This document shows positions 33,309 through 41,416 of a DNA stretch of 64,000 nt, in pieces. Position 1 is the first letter of the stretch. Each line of letters begins with the position of its first letter. Under the pieces are notes generated by a model. That model was not told where the DNA came from. It saw only the letters and a program-made list of their open reading frames with translations, and did no database searches. The DNA is from Rhizocola hellebori (GTDB lineage Bacteria > Actinomycetota > Actinomycetes > Mycobacteriales > Micromonosporaceae). The stretch is from NCBI RefSeq assembly GCF_016862955.1, contig NZ_BONY01000014.1:62001-126000 (forward strand), written 5' to 3'. The translations under genes were made by a program, and so were the position numbers.

Positions 33309-33324
33309 GTCGGTACCTTATAAC
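33277..33324. promoter_or_regulatory. Overlapping divergent promoter of bioB and bioF
   Basis: GTTATA at 33277-33282 and its complement TATAAC at 33319-33324 form an inverted pair across the start codons. Read outward in each direction they give TATACG (toward bioF) and TATAAG (toward bioB) as candidate -10 elements. The implied transcripts start within a few to about 16 bases of each ATG. No BirA- or BioR-type operator was recognised. Confidence 0.4.
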
Positions 33325-34665
33325 GACTGGCTCGCCACTCTCACCCGTAAGGCAGCGTTACGCGAGCGGGCGGGTTTGCGCCGCTCAGTGGCTGCTCGGG
33401 GGCCAGCGATAGATCTCGCCGGCAATGATTACCTCGGCCTTTCAAGCGATTCTCGAGTGCTGGCCGCCGCTGCCAAGGCGCTCTCGGAGTTCGGTTTAGG
33501 AGCAACAGCCTCTCGTCTGGTACGAGGGACGACCGGCCTTCATCTCGAGCTGGAAGAGGCCCTCGCGGAGTGGATCGGCACGCAACGGGCCCTGGTCTAC
33601 TCGTCGGGGTACCTGGCGAACCTGGGCGCCATCCGGGCGCTGGCGAGCCTCACGCCGAACACTCTGATCGTCTCCGACGCCCACTGCCACGCCTCGATGA
33701 TCGACGGCTGTCGCCTCTCCCGCGCCGAGACGGTCGTCTTCGAGCACGGCAACGCGACCCATGCCGCGTCCTTGCTGCAGCCAGGCCGCCTCAACGTGAT
33801 CCTCACCGAGTCGGTCTTCTCGGTCGACGGTGACCTGGCCCCGCTGCGCGAGCTGCACGCGGCGGCCAGGGCTCACGGCGCTTTGCTGCTCATCGACGAC
33901 GCCCACGGCCTGGGAGTCCTTGACGCGACCCGCTTTCTGGCGGGGGAACCGGACGTCGTCATCACTGCCACCCTGTCCAAGGCGCTCGGCGGTTCCGGCG
34001 GAGTGGTGGCCGGCCCGGCCCCGCTCATCGACCACCTGATCGACACCGGCCGCACCTTCATCTTCGACACCGCCCTCCCGCCCGCTGTCGCCGCCGGCGT
34101 CCTCACGGCGTTGAGCATCGCCCGAGACGCCGACGACCTGCGCGCCGAACTCCACCGCCGTGCCGCCCTCCTCGCCGCCCTCCCCGGCTCCTCCTTCCCC
34201 ACCCTGCCCGCGGCACTCGGTCCCACTGCGCCGGGCTCCCTCCCTGCCGCACCAACCGCCCTTGGCCCTGACGCGCCAGCCGCTTTCGCCGCCTCGGCGT
34301 CTACCCCGCTTGGCGGCGTGTCTGCGCCAACGGCCTCTAGCGCCATTGAGTCGGCCGCTTTCGACGGCGCCGCGACTGCCGCGCTTGGGGGTGTGTCCGC
34401 CTTTCTGGGCCGTGCAACGGGTGGTGGTGCCATGGCGACAACCCCGCCGGGGGGAGTGGTTTCGCTGACGGCGCCGGGGGCGCAGGAGGCGGTGGCTTGG
34501 GCGGCGGCGTGCCGGTCGAAGGGGATCGCGGTTGGGTGCTTCCGGCCACCGTCCACTCCGGACAATCGATCGCGGTTGCGGCTGACCGTGAACGTTGGTG
34601 TGCCTGAGGAAGAGTTCCTGGAAGCGCTGGAGGTGATCGAGCTTTGCCGCCCATCACAGGGGTAG
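33307..34665 (+). CDS. bioF: 8-amino-7-oxononanoate synthase with low-complexity insertion
   Basis: PLP enzyme condensing pimeloyl thioester with alanine, the first ring-assembly step of biotin. [23 protein letters not shown] and [13 protein letters not shown] are family motifs. The PLP Lys is Lys225 in [13 protein letters not shown]. The C-terminal [20 protein letters not shown] is conserved. The protein has about 452 residues, against about 385 normally. An Ala/Pro/Gly/Ser-rich stretch of some 90 residues (about 295-385) replaces the short linker before the C-terminal domain. ATG 33307 is used; an in-frame ATG at 33298 is possible. The 3' end overlaps bioD by 22 bases. Confidence 0.9.
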   Translation: MSVPYNDWLATLTRKAALRERAGLRRSVAARGPAIDLAGNDYLGLSSDSRVLAAAAKALSEFGLGATASRLVRGTTGLHLELEEALAEWIGTQRALVYSSGYLANLGAIRALASLTPNTLIVSDAHCHASMIDGCRLSRAETVVFEHGNATHAASLLQPGRLNVILTESVFSVDGDLAPLRELHAAARAHGALLLIDDAHGLGVLDATRFLAGEPDVVITATLSKALGGSGGVVAGPAPLIDHLIDTGRTFIFDTALPPAVAAGVLTALSIARDADDLRAELHRRAALLAALPGSSFPTLPAALGPTAPGSLPAAPTALGPDAPAAFAASASTPLGGVSAPTASSAIESAAFDGAATAALGGVSAFLGRATGGGAMATTPPGGVVSLTAPGAQEAVAWAAACRSKGIAVGCFRPPSTPDNRSRLRLTVNVGVPEEEFLEALEVIELCRPSQG

Positions 34666-35336
34666 CCATCGTCACCGGGACCGATACCGGTGTCGGCAAA
34701 ACCGTTGCCACCGCAGCGATCGCGGCCGCCGCGATGCGAGCCGGGATGGAGGTCGCGGTCATCAAGCCGGCCCAGACCGGGGACGACTCCGACGAGTCGG
34801 TGGTGCGTGAACTCGCTGCCCCGACCATGGTGACCACGCTGGTTTCCTATCCGGACCCGTTGGCGCCGCTGGCCGCCGCGCGGGTAGCCGGGCTAGCGCC
34901 GCTGGAGCTGCAGACCGTCATCGACGCGGTCGCCCGGATCGCGGAGGATCACGATCTGGTGCTGGTGGAAGGGGCGGGCGGGTTGCTGGTGCCGATGGGT
35001 CCGAAGTGGACGGTTGCCGACCTGGCGCAGGAGGTGCAGGCACCGGCGATCGTCGTCGCCCGCGCCGCGCTGGGCACCCTGAACCACACCGCGCTGACCA
35101 TGGAAGCCTTGCGGCACAGGGAAATCCAGCCCTATCTGATCGTCGGCGCGTGGCCGGCCGAGCCGGAGACGGTGCACTTCACCAATCTGGAGGACTTCGG
35201 GCTGCCGCTGCACGGGATGCTGCCCGAGCGGGCGGGGGCGATGGAGCCGGGTGTGTTCCGGCGCAGCGCGCCCGGCTGGCTGACGCCCACGCTCTACGGC
35301 TCCTGCGATGACCCGCGCGAGCTTGCTAGCGAGTGA
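34644..35336 (+). CDS. bioD: Dethiobiotin synthetase
   Basis: ATP-dependent carboxylase closing the ureido ring of dethiobiotin; 230 residues. Walker A GTDTGVGKT (about 12-20), the substrate Lys and Thr in IKPAQTG, and VEGAGGLLVPM are clear. A C-terminal PLHGMLPERAGAM region is also typical. There is no ATG or GTG at the expected N-terminus. The TTG at 34644 is the start, supported by a near-perfect GGAGGTGAT Shine-Dalgarno six bases upstream, located inside bioF. It supplies BioB, encoded divergently. No bioA is in the window. The last 11 bases overlap the convergent P450 gene. Confidence 0.93.
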   Translation: MPPITGVAIVTGTDTGVGKTVATAAIAAAAMRAGMEVAVIKPAQTGDDSDESVVRELAAPTMVTTLVSYPDPLAPLAAARVAGLAPLELQTVIDAVARIAEDHDLVLVEGAGGLLVPMGPKWTVADLAQEVQAPAIVVARAALGTLNHTALTMEALRHREIQPYLIVGAWPAEPETVHFTNLEDFGLPLHGMLPERAGAMEPGVFRRSAPGWLTPTLYGSCDDPRELASE

Positions 35337-36477
35337 CCACGAACGAGTCGGGCATCCGGAAGCTGAGGTTCTGAGGGCACCACGGCTCACGCACCACGCG
35401 AACCCGGCGCAACAGCGAGGCGGTCTGCGCCACCACGACCCCGGCTTCCATGCGCGCGAGCTGTGCGCCCACGCAGCGGTGCGCGCCCGCGCCGAAGGCG
35501 AGATGCTTTCGCGAGCCTGGCTGACCGGGCACCAATTCGGGACCGGCAACGCTATGCCCGGCATGCGACAGCCACAGCACGATGCTTCGCCCCTGCGGCA
35601 CGCGCACCCCCTCGAAAGTCACGTCGCGGGTGGCCGTCCGCCGCCAGGTCGGAATCGGCGGCACCAGCCGCAGGCCCTCCTCGACGACGTCCTCCACGCG
35701 AATCACGTTGCCGGCCAAGCCATCTAGCACCGCCGGTTCGCCGGTAAGGCGGTGCATCAGCAGGGTGAGGAACTGCGATGTGGTCTCCTGCCCCGCCACG
35801 AGAAGGAAGAAAAGCGCCCCGATCGGGGTATCGGGATGCAGCCCGGCCAGCTTGGCGTGCTCCCTGAGCTCGCCCACCATGCCACCCGCTGTGGCCGCGA
35901 AGTCGCGCAACACCAAGTGAAATCGGCCCACTATCCCGGCCAGCTCCACCTGCCGCGCCTCCTGCACGGGCGCCCAGAACAGCTCGAGCGCGGCCCGGGA
36001 GAACTCCTTGACCATCGCCGCGGGCACCTCGGGCAGCTCGACCAGCCGGGCCAGCACCAGCAGCGGGAGGTCGGCGGCCAGCTCGGCGTAGAGGTCGACG
36101 GCCTCGCCGGCGTCGAGGCGTTTGGTCAGGGCGCGCACCCTTTCCTGTACCAAATCGGAAAGCCAAGGACGAAGGGCGTTGACCCGATCGAGGCTGAGCG
36201 CCGCGGCGGTGATTGCACGGATGCGGGGATGGGACAGCGAGCCGTTGTTGGCAAGCGTCGCCGGGAGCCGGAATCTGTGCCCCGCCAACACCCGCAGCGC
36301 ACTGACCGGCATCGGGCTGATCGCATCAAGGGCGTTGCCCGGCCCGAAGGTGTCCGGGTCGGCCAGCACCTGCCGGATCAGCTTCGGCGCGGTGACCACC
36401 AGATGCGCCACCCCGACATGGTCGGTGACCTGCGCCACAGACGGCTGCTCGGCGCGCTCATCCCATCGGAACAACAC
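35326..36477 (-). CDS. Cytochrome P450
   Basis: Heme monooxygenase of 383 residues, soluble bacterial type. The I-helix oxygen-activation motif is VAGQETTS, the K-helix ExxR is EEGLR, and PIPTWRRTATRDV is the following strand. The heme-binding loop FGAGAHRCVGAQLA has Cys335. It begins directly MLFRWDERAEQP. No ferredoxin gene is adjacent. Convergent with bioD and separated from the upstream protease by a terminator hairpin, so it is expressed on its own. The substrate is unknown; a role in biotin pimelate formation (as for BioI) is only a context-based guess. Confidence 0.92.
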   Translation of the reverse strand: MLFRWDERAEQPSVAQVTDHVGVAHLVVTAPKLIRQVLADPDTFGPGNALDAISPMPVSALRVLAGHRFRLPATLANNGSLSHPRIRAITAAALSLDRVNALRPWLSDLVQERVRALTKRLDAGEAVDLYAELAADLPLLVLARLVELPEVPAAMVKEFSRAALELFWAPVQEARQVELAGIVGRFHLVLRDFAATAGGMVGELREHAKLAGLHPDTPIGALFFLLVAGQETTSQFLTLLMHRLTGEPAVLDGLAGNVIRVEDVVEEGLRLVPPIPTWRRTATRDVTFEGVRVPQGRSIVLWLSHAGHSVAGPELVPGQPGSRKHLAFGAGAHRCVGAQLARMEAGVVVAQTASLLRRVRVVREPWCPQNLSFRMPDSFVVTR

Positions 36478-36508
36478 CGGATCACCGTACCGTCAGCCGC
36501 TCGATGAC

Positions 36509-36544
36509 GACCGGGACGCCAGGTGGTCGCCTGACGTCCCGGTC
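36509..36544 (-). terminator. Terminator hairpin after the S8 protease gene
   Basis: Arms GACCGGGACG (36509-36518) and CGTCCCGGTC (36535-36544) pair perfectly, with inner CAGG/CCTG pairing. It lies nine bases beyond the protease stop. There is no long U tract, as is common in high-GC actinobacteria. It separates the protease from the P450 gene. Confidence 0.75.
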
Positions 36545-36552
36545 CTAGCGGA

Positions 36553-39500
36553 TCAGCCGAAACGGTACGCGTTGATGATGGTTTGCTCGACGGTGTTGCC
36601 GCGGTTGTCATTCGCGTTGGCACGCAGCGAGACGAACCCGGTGCCGCCGGGATGGGTCACCCGCACCGAGTTCCCGGCCACCGGGGCCGGTCGCCAGGTG
36701 ACGCCGCCGTCGAAGGAGACCTCGACCCGCAGGCCGCGCAGGTGCCCTGCATTCGATCCGGGTGCGGCAACCGCCGCCACCGGAATGCTGAACGCGCGGC
36801 CGGCCGGTGCGGTGTTGCGCTCGTCCAGCGCCGGGCTGAAGCCGATCGTCCACAGTGGAAGGTTGGTGGTGCCGGCCGAGTGACCGGATCGGAACGTCCA
36901 CACCCCACTGACTTTGGTCGATAGGGTGGGGCCGGGTGTCCGCTGGACATCGACCTCCACCCGGTACCGGCCCGATGCGGCCGGGACGGTGAAGTCGCCC
37001 GCGATGTCGGAGACCTCGCCGACCTTCACCCCGTCCTTGAAGAGCGCGGTCCGCGCGGTGGTGTACATGGCGATGCCCGTGCGCCCTTGCCCGTCACCAT
37101 GCATCGGCACGAACACGTGGATCCGATCGCCGGTGCGGGTGGAGACGAGCTGGGGATCGCTGGGTTTGCCCACCGCAGGGCCGAAAACGGCCTCGTTCCA
37201 GTCTTCGTGGTAGGTGCGGCCGGCCCGATAGGTCTGCGGCTGCTGGAGCATAGCCGCCTGGGGTTCGCCCGTGCTGGAGTCCTCTTCGAACACCGACATC
37301 CAGGCAGCGCCGCCGTCGGTGTTGAAGTATTCGGTACGGGTGAACGGCAGCTCGAACGGCAACCCCACCGCCGGTGGGAAATCGATCTCGCCCGGCACGA
37401 TCGCCCAAGCACCCTTGAACGCGAGACCGCCCGTGTCCTGTACCGAATGGTGGGCGACAACCGTTGCCAGATCCCGGTCGCGGACCACTTGGGTGGCACC
37501 GGTCACCATGCGGCCCTGGGTGATCCAAGCCAGGTTGTACACGACCGGGCTGTTGACGGGCTGACCCTCGCTATCCAGCCGTGCCCAGGTGCCGCCGACC
37601 TGTGCGTGGAAACCATCGACGCGCTGCGGCGGGCCGAGCGCGAGCGACTGGATCCCGTCCAGGGTTTCGCCGAAGAGACCAATGGAGAACGGGCCATCGG
37701 GCGTGGCGGTGGTGCCGGTCACCTGCCCGAAGACCTGCGCCTGCCCGGGTCGCGGCAATGTGATGGAGAAGGGTTTGCTCAGCCGGGCGTCGAAGGCGAC
37801 GGTCTTGCTCGCGGTCAGCTCCAGCTTTGGCTGCACGCCGAAGGTGAGCACGGGTGGGGCCTCGGGGTCCTCAGTAAAGTCCGCCTGCAAGGCGAACAGG
37901 GCGTAGGTGCCTCGCGGCAGGCGGATGCTTGCCGTCTGCTGATCGGTGAACAGCTCGAAGAAACCGGACTGGTCTGTCCGGACTATCAGAGTGTCATGCA
38001 GATCCGGGGCCTGTCCTTCACGGTTGGTCTGCGCCATGGTCAGGTCATAGCTTTCGACCTCCCGGTCGACCGCGAATGGGGTCTGTACCACCGTGTTCGG
38101 CGCGGTGGCGACGAGCCGGCCCTGGCCGTAGCCGTCGAGTGACCCCACCCGGGTGTCCGCCGTCATCGTCACCGATGCCTGGCCGCCCGCGGGCACGGTC
38201 AGGGTGGTCGCGCTGAGCGTGAACATGCCCGCGGGGGCCGGATTGCCGTCCGGGCCTTGGGCGTTGGCCGCGATCGAGAGCGTGACTTCAGCCGCGCCGA
38301 TGTTGCGGTAGGTCAGCGTCTTCGTCACCGGGGTGTCGTCGTTGTGCGGCCAGACCTGGCGGCCAAAGCTGACACTCGGTGGATCGACCAGGATCGACTG
38401 GTTGATCGCGCGGGCCACATCGACCCGTCCTGCCCCCTGCTCGAATGCGGTCTGCGCCGAGTGCGGAGCCGCCGAAGCCATTAGTGTCGCCTTGAGCTGG
38501 GCAGCGGAGAAGTCGGGCCGGCGCTGGGCGAGGATCGCCGTAGCACCCACCACATGCGGTGTGGCCATCGAGGTTCCGGAGGCGGAGAAGTAGTAGTTAC
38601 CGGGACCGCCTCCGGCGGAGGTGCTGAACGCGGCGACCACCGCCACGCCCGGCGCGGTGATGTCCGGCTTGAGCGCGGAGTCGCCGATCCGCGGCCCGCG
38701 GCTGGAGAATTCCGCCAGCTCGTTGCTCTTGTCTACAGCGCCGACGGTCAACGCGGCGTCCGCGCTGCCCGGTGAGGCCACCGTGTTCGGCTGTGGCCCG
38801 CTGTTGCCCGCGGCGATCACGAACAGCGTTCCGTACTGATCGGTCAGCGTCTGCACGGCCTGCTCGATCGGGTCGAGCTCAGGGGTGTCGGGACCGCCCA
38901 GGCTCATGTTCACCGCGGTCGCGCCGTTCTCGGCGACCCACTGCATTCCGGCGAGGATCCACGACTCGGCGCAGCCGAAGACCGCACATACCTTGCCGGC
39001 CAACAGTTTGGCGCCGGGTGCGACCCCCCGGTACCGGCCGCCCGAGGCGGCGCCGGTGCCGAGAATGGTGGACGCCACGTGGGTGCCGTGCCCTTCGAGG
39101 TCCTCGTCGGGTTCGAGGCCCTCGGTGAAGTTCATGCTCGCAGCAATCTGCCCGGCGAGGTCGGGATGGGTCCCGTCGGCGCCACTGTCCAGCAGGCCGA
39201 CCGTCACGCCGGTGCCGTCGAACCCGGCCTGCCAGGCCACCGGCGCGCCGATCTGCGGCACGCTGACGTCCAGGGCGTGCTGGCGCAGCCCGTCGAGCCA
39301 GATCTTCCCGACGCCGGCGTCAAGAGTGCCGGCCCCCTTGGTGAGACCGGCCCAGAAGGTGGTGTCGGCAGCGGCCCGCAGCGCGAAACCGTTGACCGCG
39401 CGCAACTCCCGGACCACCTGCGCGCCCGCGCCGGCAACCGACGCACGCGTGCTTGTGTTGGTGACGATCAGCGGCAGGTCCTTGCGCTTGTCGTACCCGA

Positions 39501-39837
39501 ACTCCAGCAGCGTCGTCACATCGAACAACCGCCGGTCGACCCGGCCGGTGTGGATCAGCCGCAGTGCGTCGGACGGGATCACCTGCAGGTGCCCACCGAC
39601 CTGGGCGGTGACGAACCTGATGGCGTCCCGCCCCTTCCCCCGTCGAATCGACATCTTGCCGTCGCCTGCAACGGACACCTGATCTCCGGTGATGAGCGTG
39701 ACCGTGCGACCCGTCAGCGCGGCTGACGATCCCCCCGTGGCCACGGATCCGGCTGGAGCAGCTGCGCTGCTCGCGCTCTGCCCCAGCGAGATCAAAAGGG
39801 CGACGACCAGCAAGCCGCCGCCCACACGCCTATCCAT
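36553..39837 (-). CDS. Secreted subtilisin-like (S8) serine protease, large
   Basis: Exported protease of 1094 residues. The signal peptide is about 1-27 (GGGLLVVALLISLGQSASSAAA). A propeptide-like region continues to about 195. The S8 domain carries Asp217 (GLLDSGADG), His250 (DLEGHGTHVAS) and Ser423 (SGTSMATPHV), with the oxyanion Asn in AAGNSG. Past about 450 come several beta-rich Fn3-like domains; the last part includes GFSPALDERNTAPAGRAFSIPVAAV. The ATG at 39837 follows GGGGG. The longer frame from 40206 overlaps the next gene and is rejected. It probably degrades extracellular protein for nutrition. Confidence 0.92.
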   Translation of the reverse strand: MDRRVGGGLLVVALLISLGQSASSAAAPAGSVATGGSSAALTGRTVTLITGDQVSVAGDGKMSIRRGKGRDAIRFVTAQVGGHLQVIPSDALRLIHTGRVDRRLFDVTTLLEFGYDKRKDLPLIVTNTSTRASVAGAGAQVVRELRAVNGFALRAAADTTFWAGLTKGAGTLDAGVGKIWLDGLRQHALDVSVPQIGAPVAWQAGFDGTGVTVGLLDSGADGTHPDLAGQIAASMNFTEGLEPDEDLEGHGTHVASTILGTGAASGGRYRGVAPGAKLLAGKVCAVFGCAESWILAGMQWVAENGATAVNMSLGGPDTPELDPIEQAVQTLTDQYGTLFVIAAGNSGPQPNTVASPGSADAALTVGAVDKSNELAEFSSRGPRIGDSALKPDITAPGVAVVAAFSTSAGGGPGNYYFSASGTSMATPHVVGATAILAQRRPDFSAAQLKATLMASAAPHSAQTAFEQGAGRVDVARAINQSILVDPPSVSFGRQVWPHNDDTPVTKTLTYRNIGAAEVTLSIAANAQGPDGNPAPAGMFTLSATTLTVPAGGQASVTMTADTRVGSLDGYGQGRLVATAPNTVVQTPFAVDREVESYDLTMAQTNREGQAPDLHDTLIVRTDQSGFFELFTDQQTASIRLPRGTYALFALQADFTEDPEAPPVLTFGVQPKLELTASKTVAFDARLSKPFSITLPRPGQAQVFGQVTGTTATPDGPFSIGLFGETLDGIQSLALGPPQRVDGFHAQVGGTWARLDSEGQPVNSPVVYNLAWITQGRMVTGATQVVRDRDLATVVAHHSVQDTGGLAFKGAWAIVPGEIDFPPAVGLPFELPFTRTEYFNTDGGAAWMSVFEEDSSTGEPQAAMLQQPQTYRAGRTYHEDWNEAVFGPAVGKPSDPQLVSTRTGDRIHVFVPMHGDGQGRTGIAMYTTARTALFKDGVKVGEVSDIAGDFTVPAASGRYRVEVDVQRTPGPTLSTKVSGVWTFRSGHSAGTTNLPLWTIGFSPALDERNTAPAGRAFSIPVAAVAAPGSNAGHLRGLRVEVSFDGGVTWRPAPVAGNSVRVTHPGGTGFVSLRANANDNRGNTVEQTIINAYRFG

Positions 39838-39860
39838 GGATACCCCCATTGTGATCAATG

Positions 39861-39886
39861 CGATGCATCTACATTCGTAGACATCG
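39861..39886. other. Imperfect inverted repeat between GT-C gene and protease gene
   Basis: CGATG-CA-TCTAC, then ATTC, then GTAGACATCG: ten complementary pairs with a two-base bulge. It is 24 bases upstream of the protease start codon and downstream of the preceding gene. It could be a protease operator or a terminator of the upstream gene. Confidence 0.45.
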
Positions 39887-39919
39887 TCGAGGATACCCAG
39901 TATGCACAAGTGCTCGATA

Positions 39920-41365
39920 TCAGGTGTTTCCCTTAGCCGGAGCGGCGACGAAGGCGGAGGTGCCGGTGCGGGCGATCTCGCCGGGGCGCGGCAGGGAGTC
40001 CTTGGCGGCTTCCCAACGCGAGATGACCACTCCTTCGGCGACCTCGGTGGGGGTGCAGATGAAGTCGGCGGTGGCGATGAAGCGCCATTTCGGATCGCGG
40101 AGACAGGCCCGGAAGCCGTCGCGGTGAGCCCAGTAGAGCAGGCCGGTGACTTCCGGGCCGATGTATGGGTCGGCGATCTCGATGACCAGGGGATGGCCGG
40201 CGGCATGAGTTTTCAAGGCGTGCAACGTTTGCGGCACGGACGGGTAGTTGTCGCCGACTCCGCTGCGGACGCCGGGAACCAGGGCGAGGACGAGAACGGT
40301 GGCCAGAAGCGGTGCGTGGTAACGAGGTGCGGGCAGGCGCTCGGCGAGCCAGGCCAACGGTGCGGCGAGCATGAAGATGGGCACGGACCAGTAGAAGTAG
40401 CCCATGTAGGGGTGGCTCAGATCGTCGATGCCGGCGTAGGCGTAGAAGGCGAGCAGCAGGGTGACCAGGCCGCACAGGCAAAGGCCCGCGCGCACAAACG
40501 GCTCCCGGACGAAAGCGGTCGCGACGGCAATAGCGGTGACCACGAAGACCCCGGCTATCACCGGGGTCGCGAAGGGCCACCAGTACCACAAAACATAGCC
40601 AAGAGAAGAGGTGACCGAGTGACTGCCCGCGGAGTCGGAACTGCCGTAACCGAAGTATTTGCCGAACTCGCCCGGCCAATGCAGAAAGGTGTTGAGCGCC
40701 AGCGGAATCAGGAACACCGCGAAGACGCCCGCGGCGATCGCCCAAGCCCGGCGGTCGAAACCGTGCCGGTAGCGCAGCCAGGCCAGCGCGCAACCGGCCA
40801 CCACCGGCACGAAGAGGAGGAAGACCACGTGCCCGTGGATGAGCAGGCCGCCGCTGAGCGCGACCGCCCAGAGGTGCTCGGCACGACCAGCCGCCACCGA
40901 CGCCGAGGCGACCAGCAGGAGCAGGAAGGAAAGGACGTAGACGAACGGCATCCAGGCGTCGGTGAGGATTCCGGGATGCCAGGCGATGAGCCCGGCCAAG
41001 AGGAGAATCGCCCAGCCCGCGCGGAAGTGGCTCGCCATGATGAAGGCGATGACGGTGAGCAGAGCCGCGTTCATCGCGTAGATCGCGAGCAGCTGCCCGT
41101 TCCACGGGGTCGGCACGAGGCCGAGCAGGTCGTGGAATCCGGCTTCGCCGGCGGCCTGGAGGTAGAAGTAGGCCGGGCCGGGATGGCTGAAGCCCTGCCG
41201 CGAGTAGTTGCCGACGAGCAGGCCGAAATGCTTGGCCTGCCCAATGATGATCGAATTGGCGCCACTGTCGCCGAGCTCGTAGAGCGGCGTGGTGAACAGG
41301 AATCGATTGCGAAAGACGAGCACGCCGAACACAGCGGCGAACACGGCGGCCCAGCTTCTCACCAC
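39920..41365 (-). CDS. Polytopic membrane protein, GT-C glycosyltransferase-like
   Basis: Integral membrane protein of 481 residues with roughly ten to twelve predicted helices. The first extracytoplasmic loop begins TPLYELGDSGANSIIIGQAKHFGLLVGNYSRQGFSHPGPAYFY. The acidic residue and the FSHPGP sequence in this loop resemble GT-C fold mannosyl/arabinosyl transferases that use polyprenyl-phosphate sugars. The C-terminal 110 residues form a soluble domain (VIEIADPYIGPEVTGLLYWAHRDGF). The precise donor and acceptor are unknown. It is transcribed toward the protease with about 82 bases between the stop and that start. Confidence 0.6.
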   Translation of the reverse strand: MVRSWAAVFAAVFGVLVFRNRFLFTTPLYELGDSGANSIIIGQAKHFGLLVGNYSRQGFSHPGPAYFYLQAAGEAGFHDLLGLVPTPWNGQLLAIYAMNAALLTVIAFIMASHFRAGWAILLLAGLIAWHPGILTDAWMPFVYVLSFLLLLVASASVAAGRAEHLWAVALSGGLLIHGHVVFLLFVPVVAGCALAWLRYRHGFDRRAWAIAAGVFAVFLIPLALNTFLHWPGEFGKYFGYGSSDSAGSHSVTSSLGYVLWYWWPFATPVIAGVFVVTAIAVATAFVREPFVRAGLCLCGLVTLLLAFYAYAGIDDLSHPYMGYFYWSVPIFMLAAPLAWLAERLPAPRYHAPLLATVLVLALVPGVRSGVGDNYPSVPQTLHALKTHAAGHPLVIEIADPYIGPEVTGLLYWAHRDGFRACLRDPKWRFIATADFICTPTEVAEGVVISRWEAAKDSLPRPGEIARTGTSAFVAAPAKGNT

Positions 41366-41376
41366 GACAGGTTACG

Positions 41377-41406
41377 GGGGCGATGCCTGTTTCAAGACAT
41401 CGCCCC
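41377..41406 (-). terminator. Terminator hairpin after the peroxidase-CBM2 gene
   Basis: Perfect nine-base arms GGGGCGATG (41377-41385) and CATCGCCCC (41398-41406) around a 12-base loop. It starts 11 bases past the peroxidase stop codon and before the next gene of the same strand. Confidence 0.75.
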
Positions 41407-41416
41407 GCGCGTCAGA

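Noticed and set aside
35326-36477. P450 as the biotin pimeloyl enzyme BioI
   Set aside because: Only adjacency supports it; the gene is convergent with bioD, separated by strand, and carries no distinctive BioI feature I can verify.
36553-40206. Extended 1217-codon start for the S8 protease
   Set aside because: The extension overlaps the 3' end of the GT-C gene; the signal peptide begins at 39837 with a good Shine-Dalgarno.
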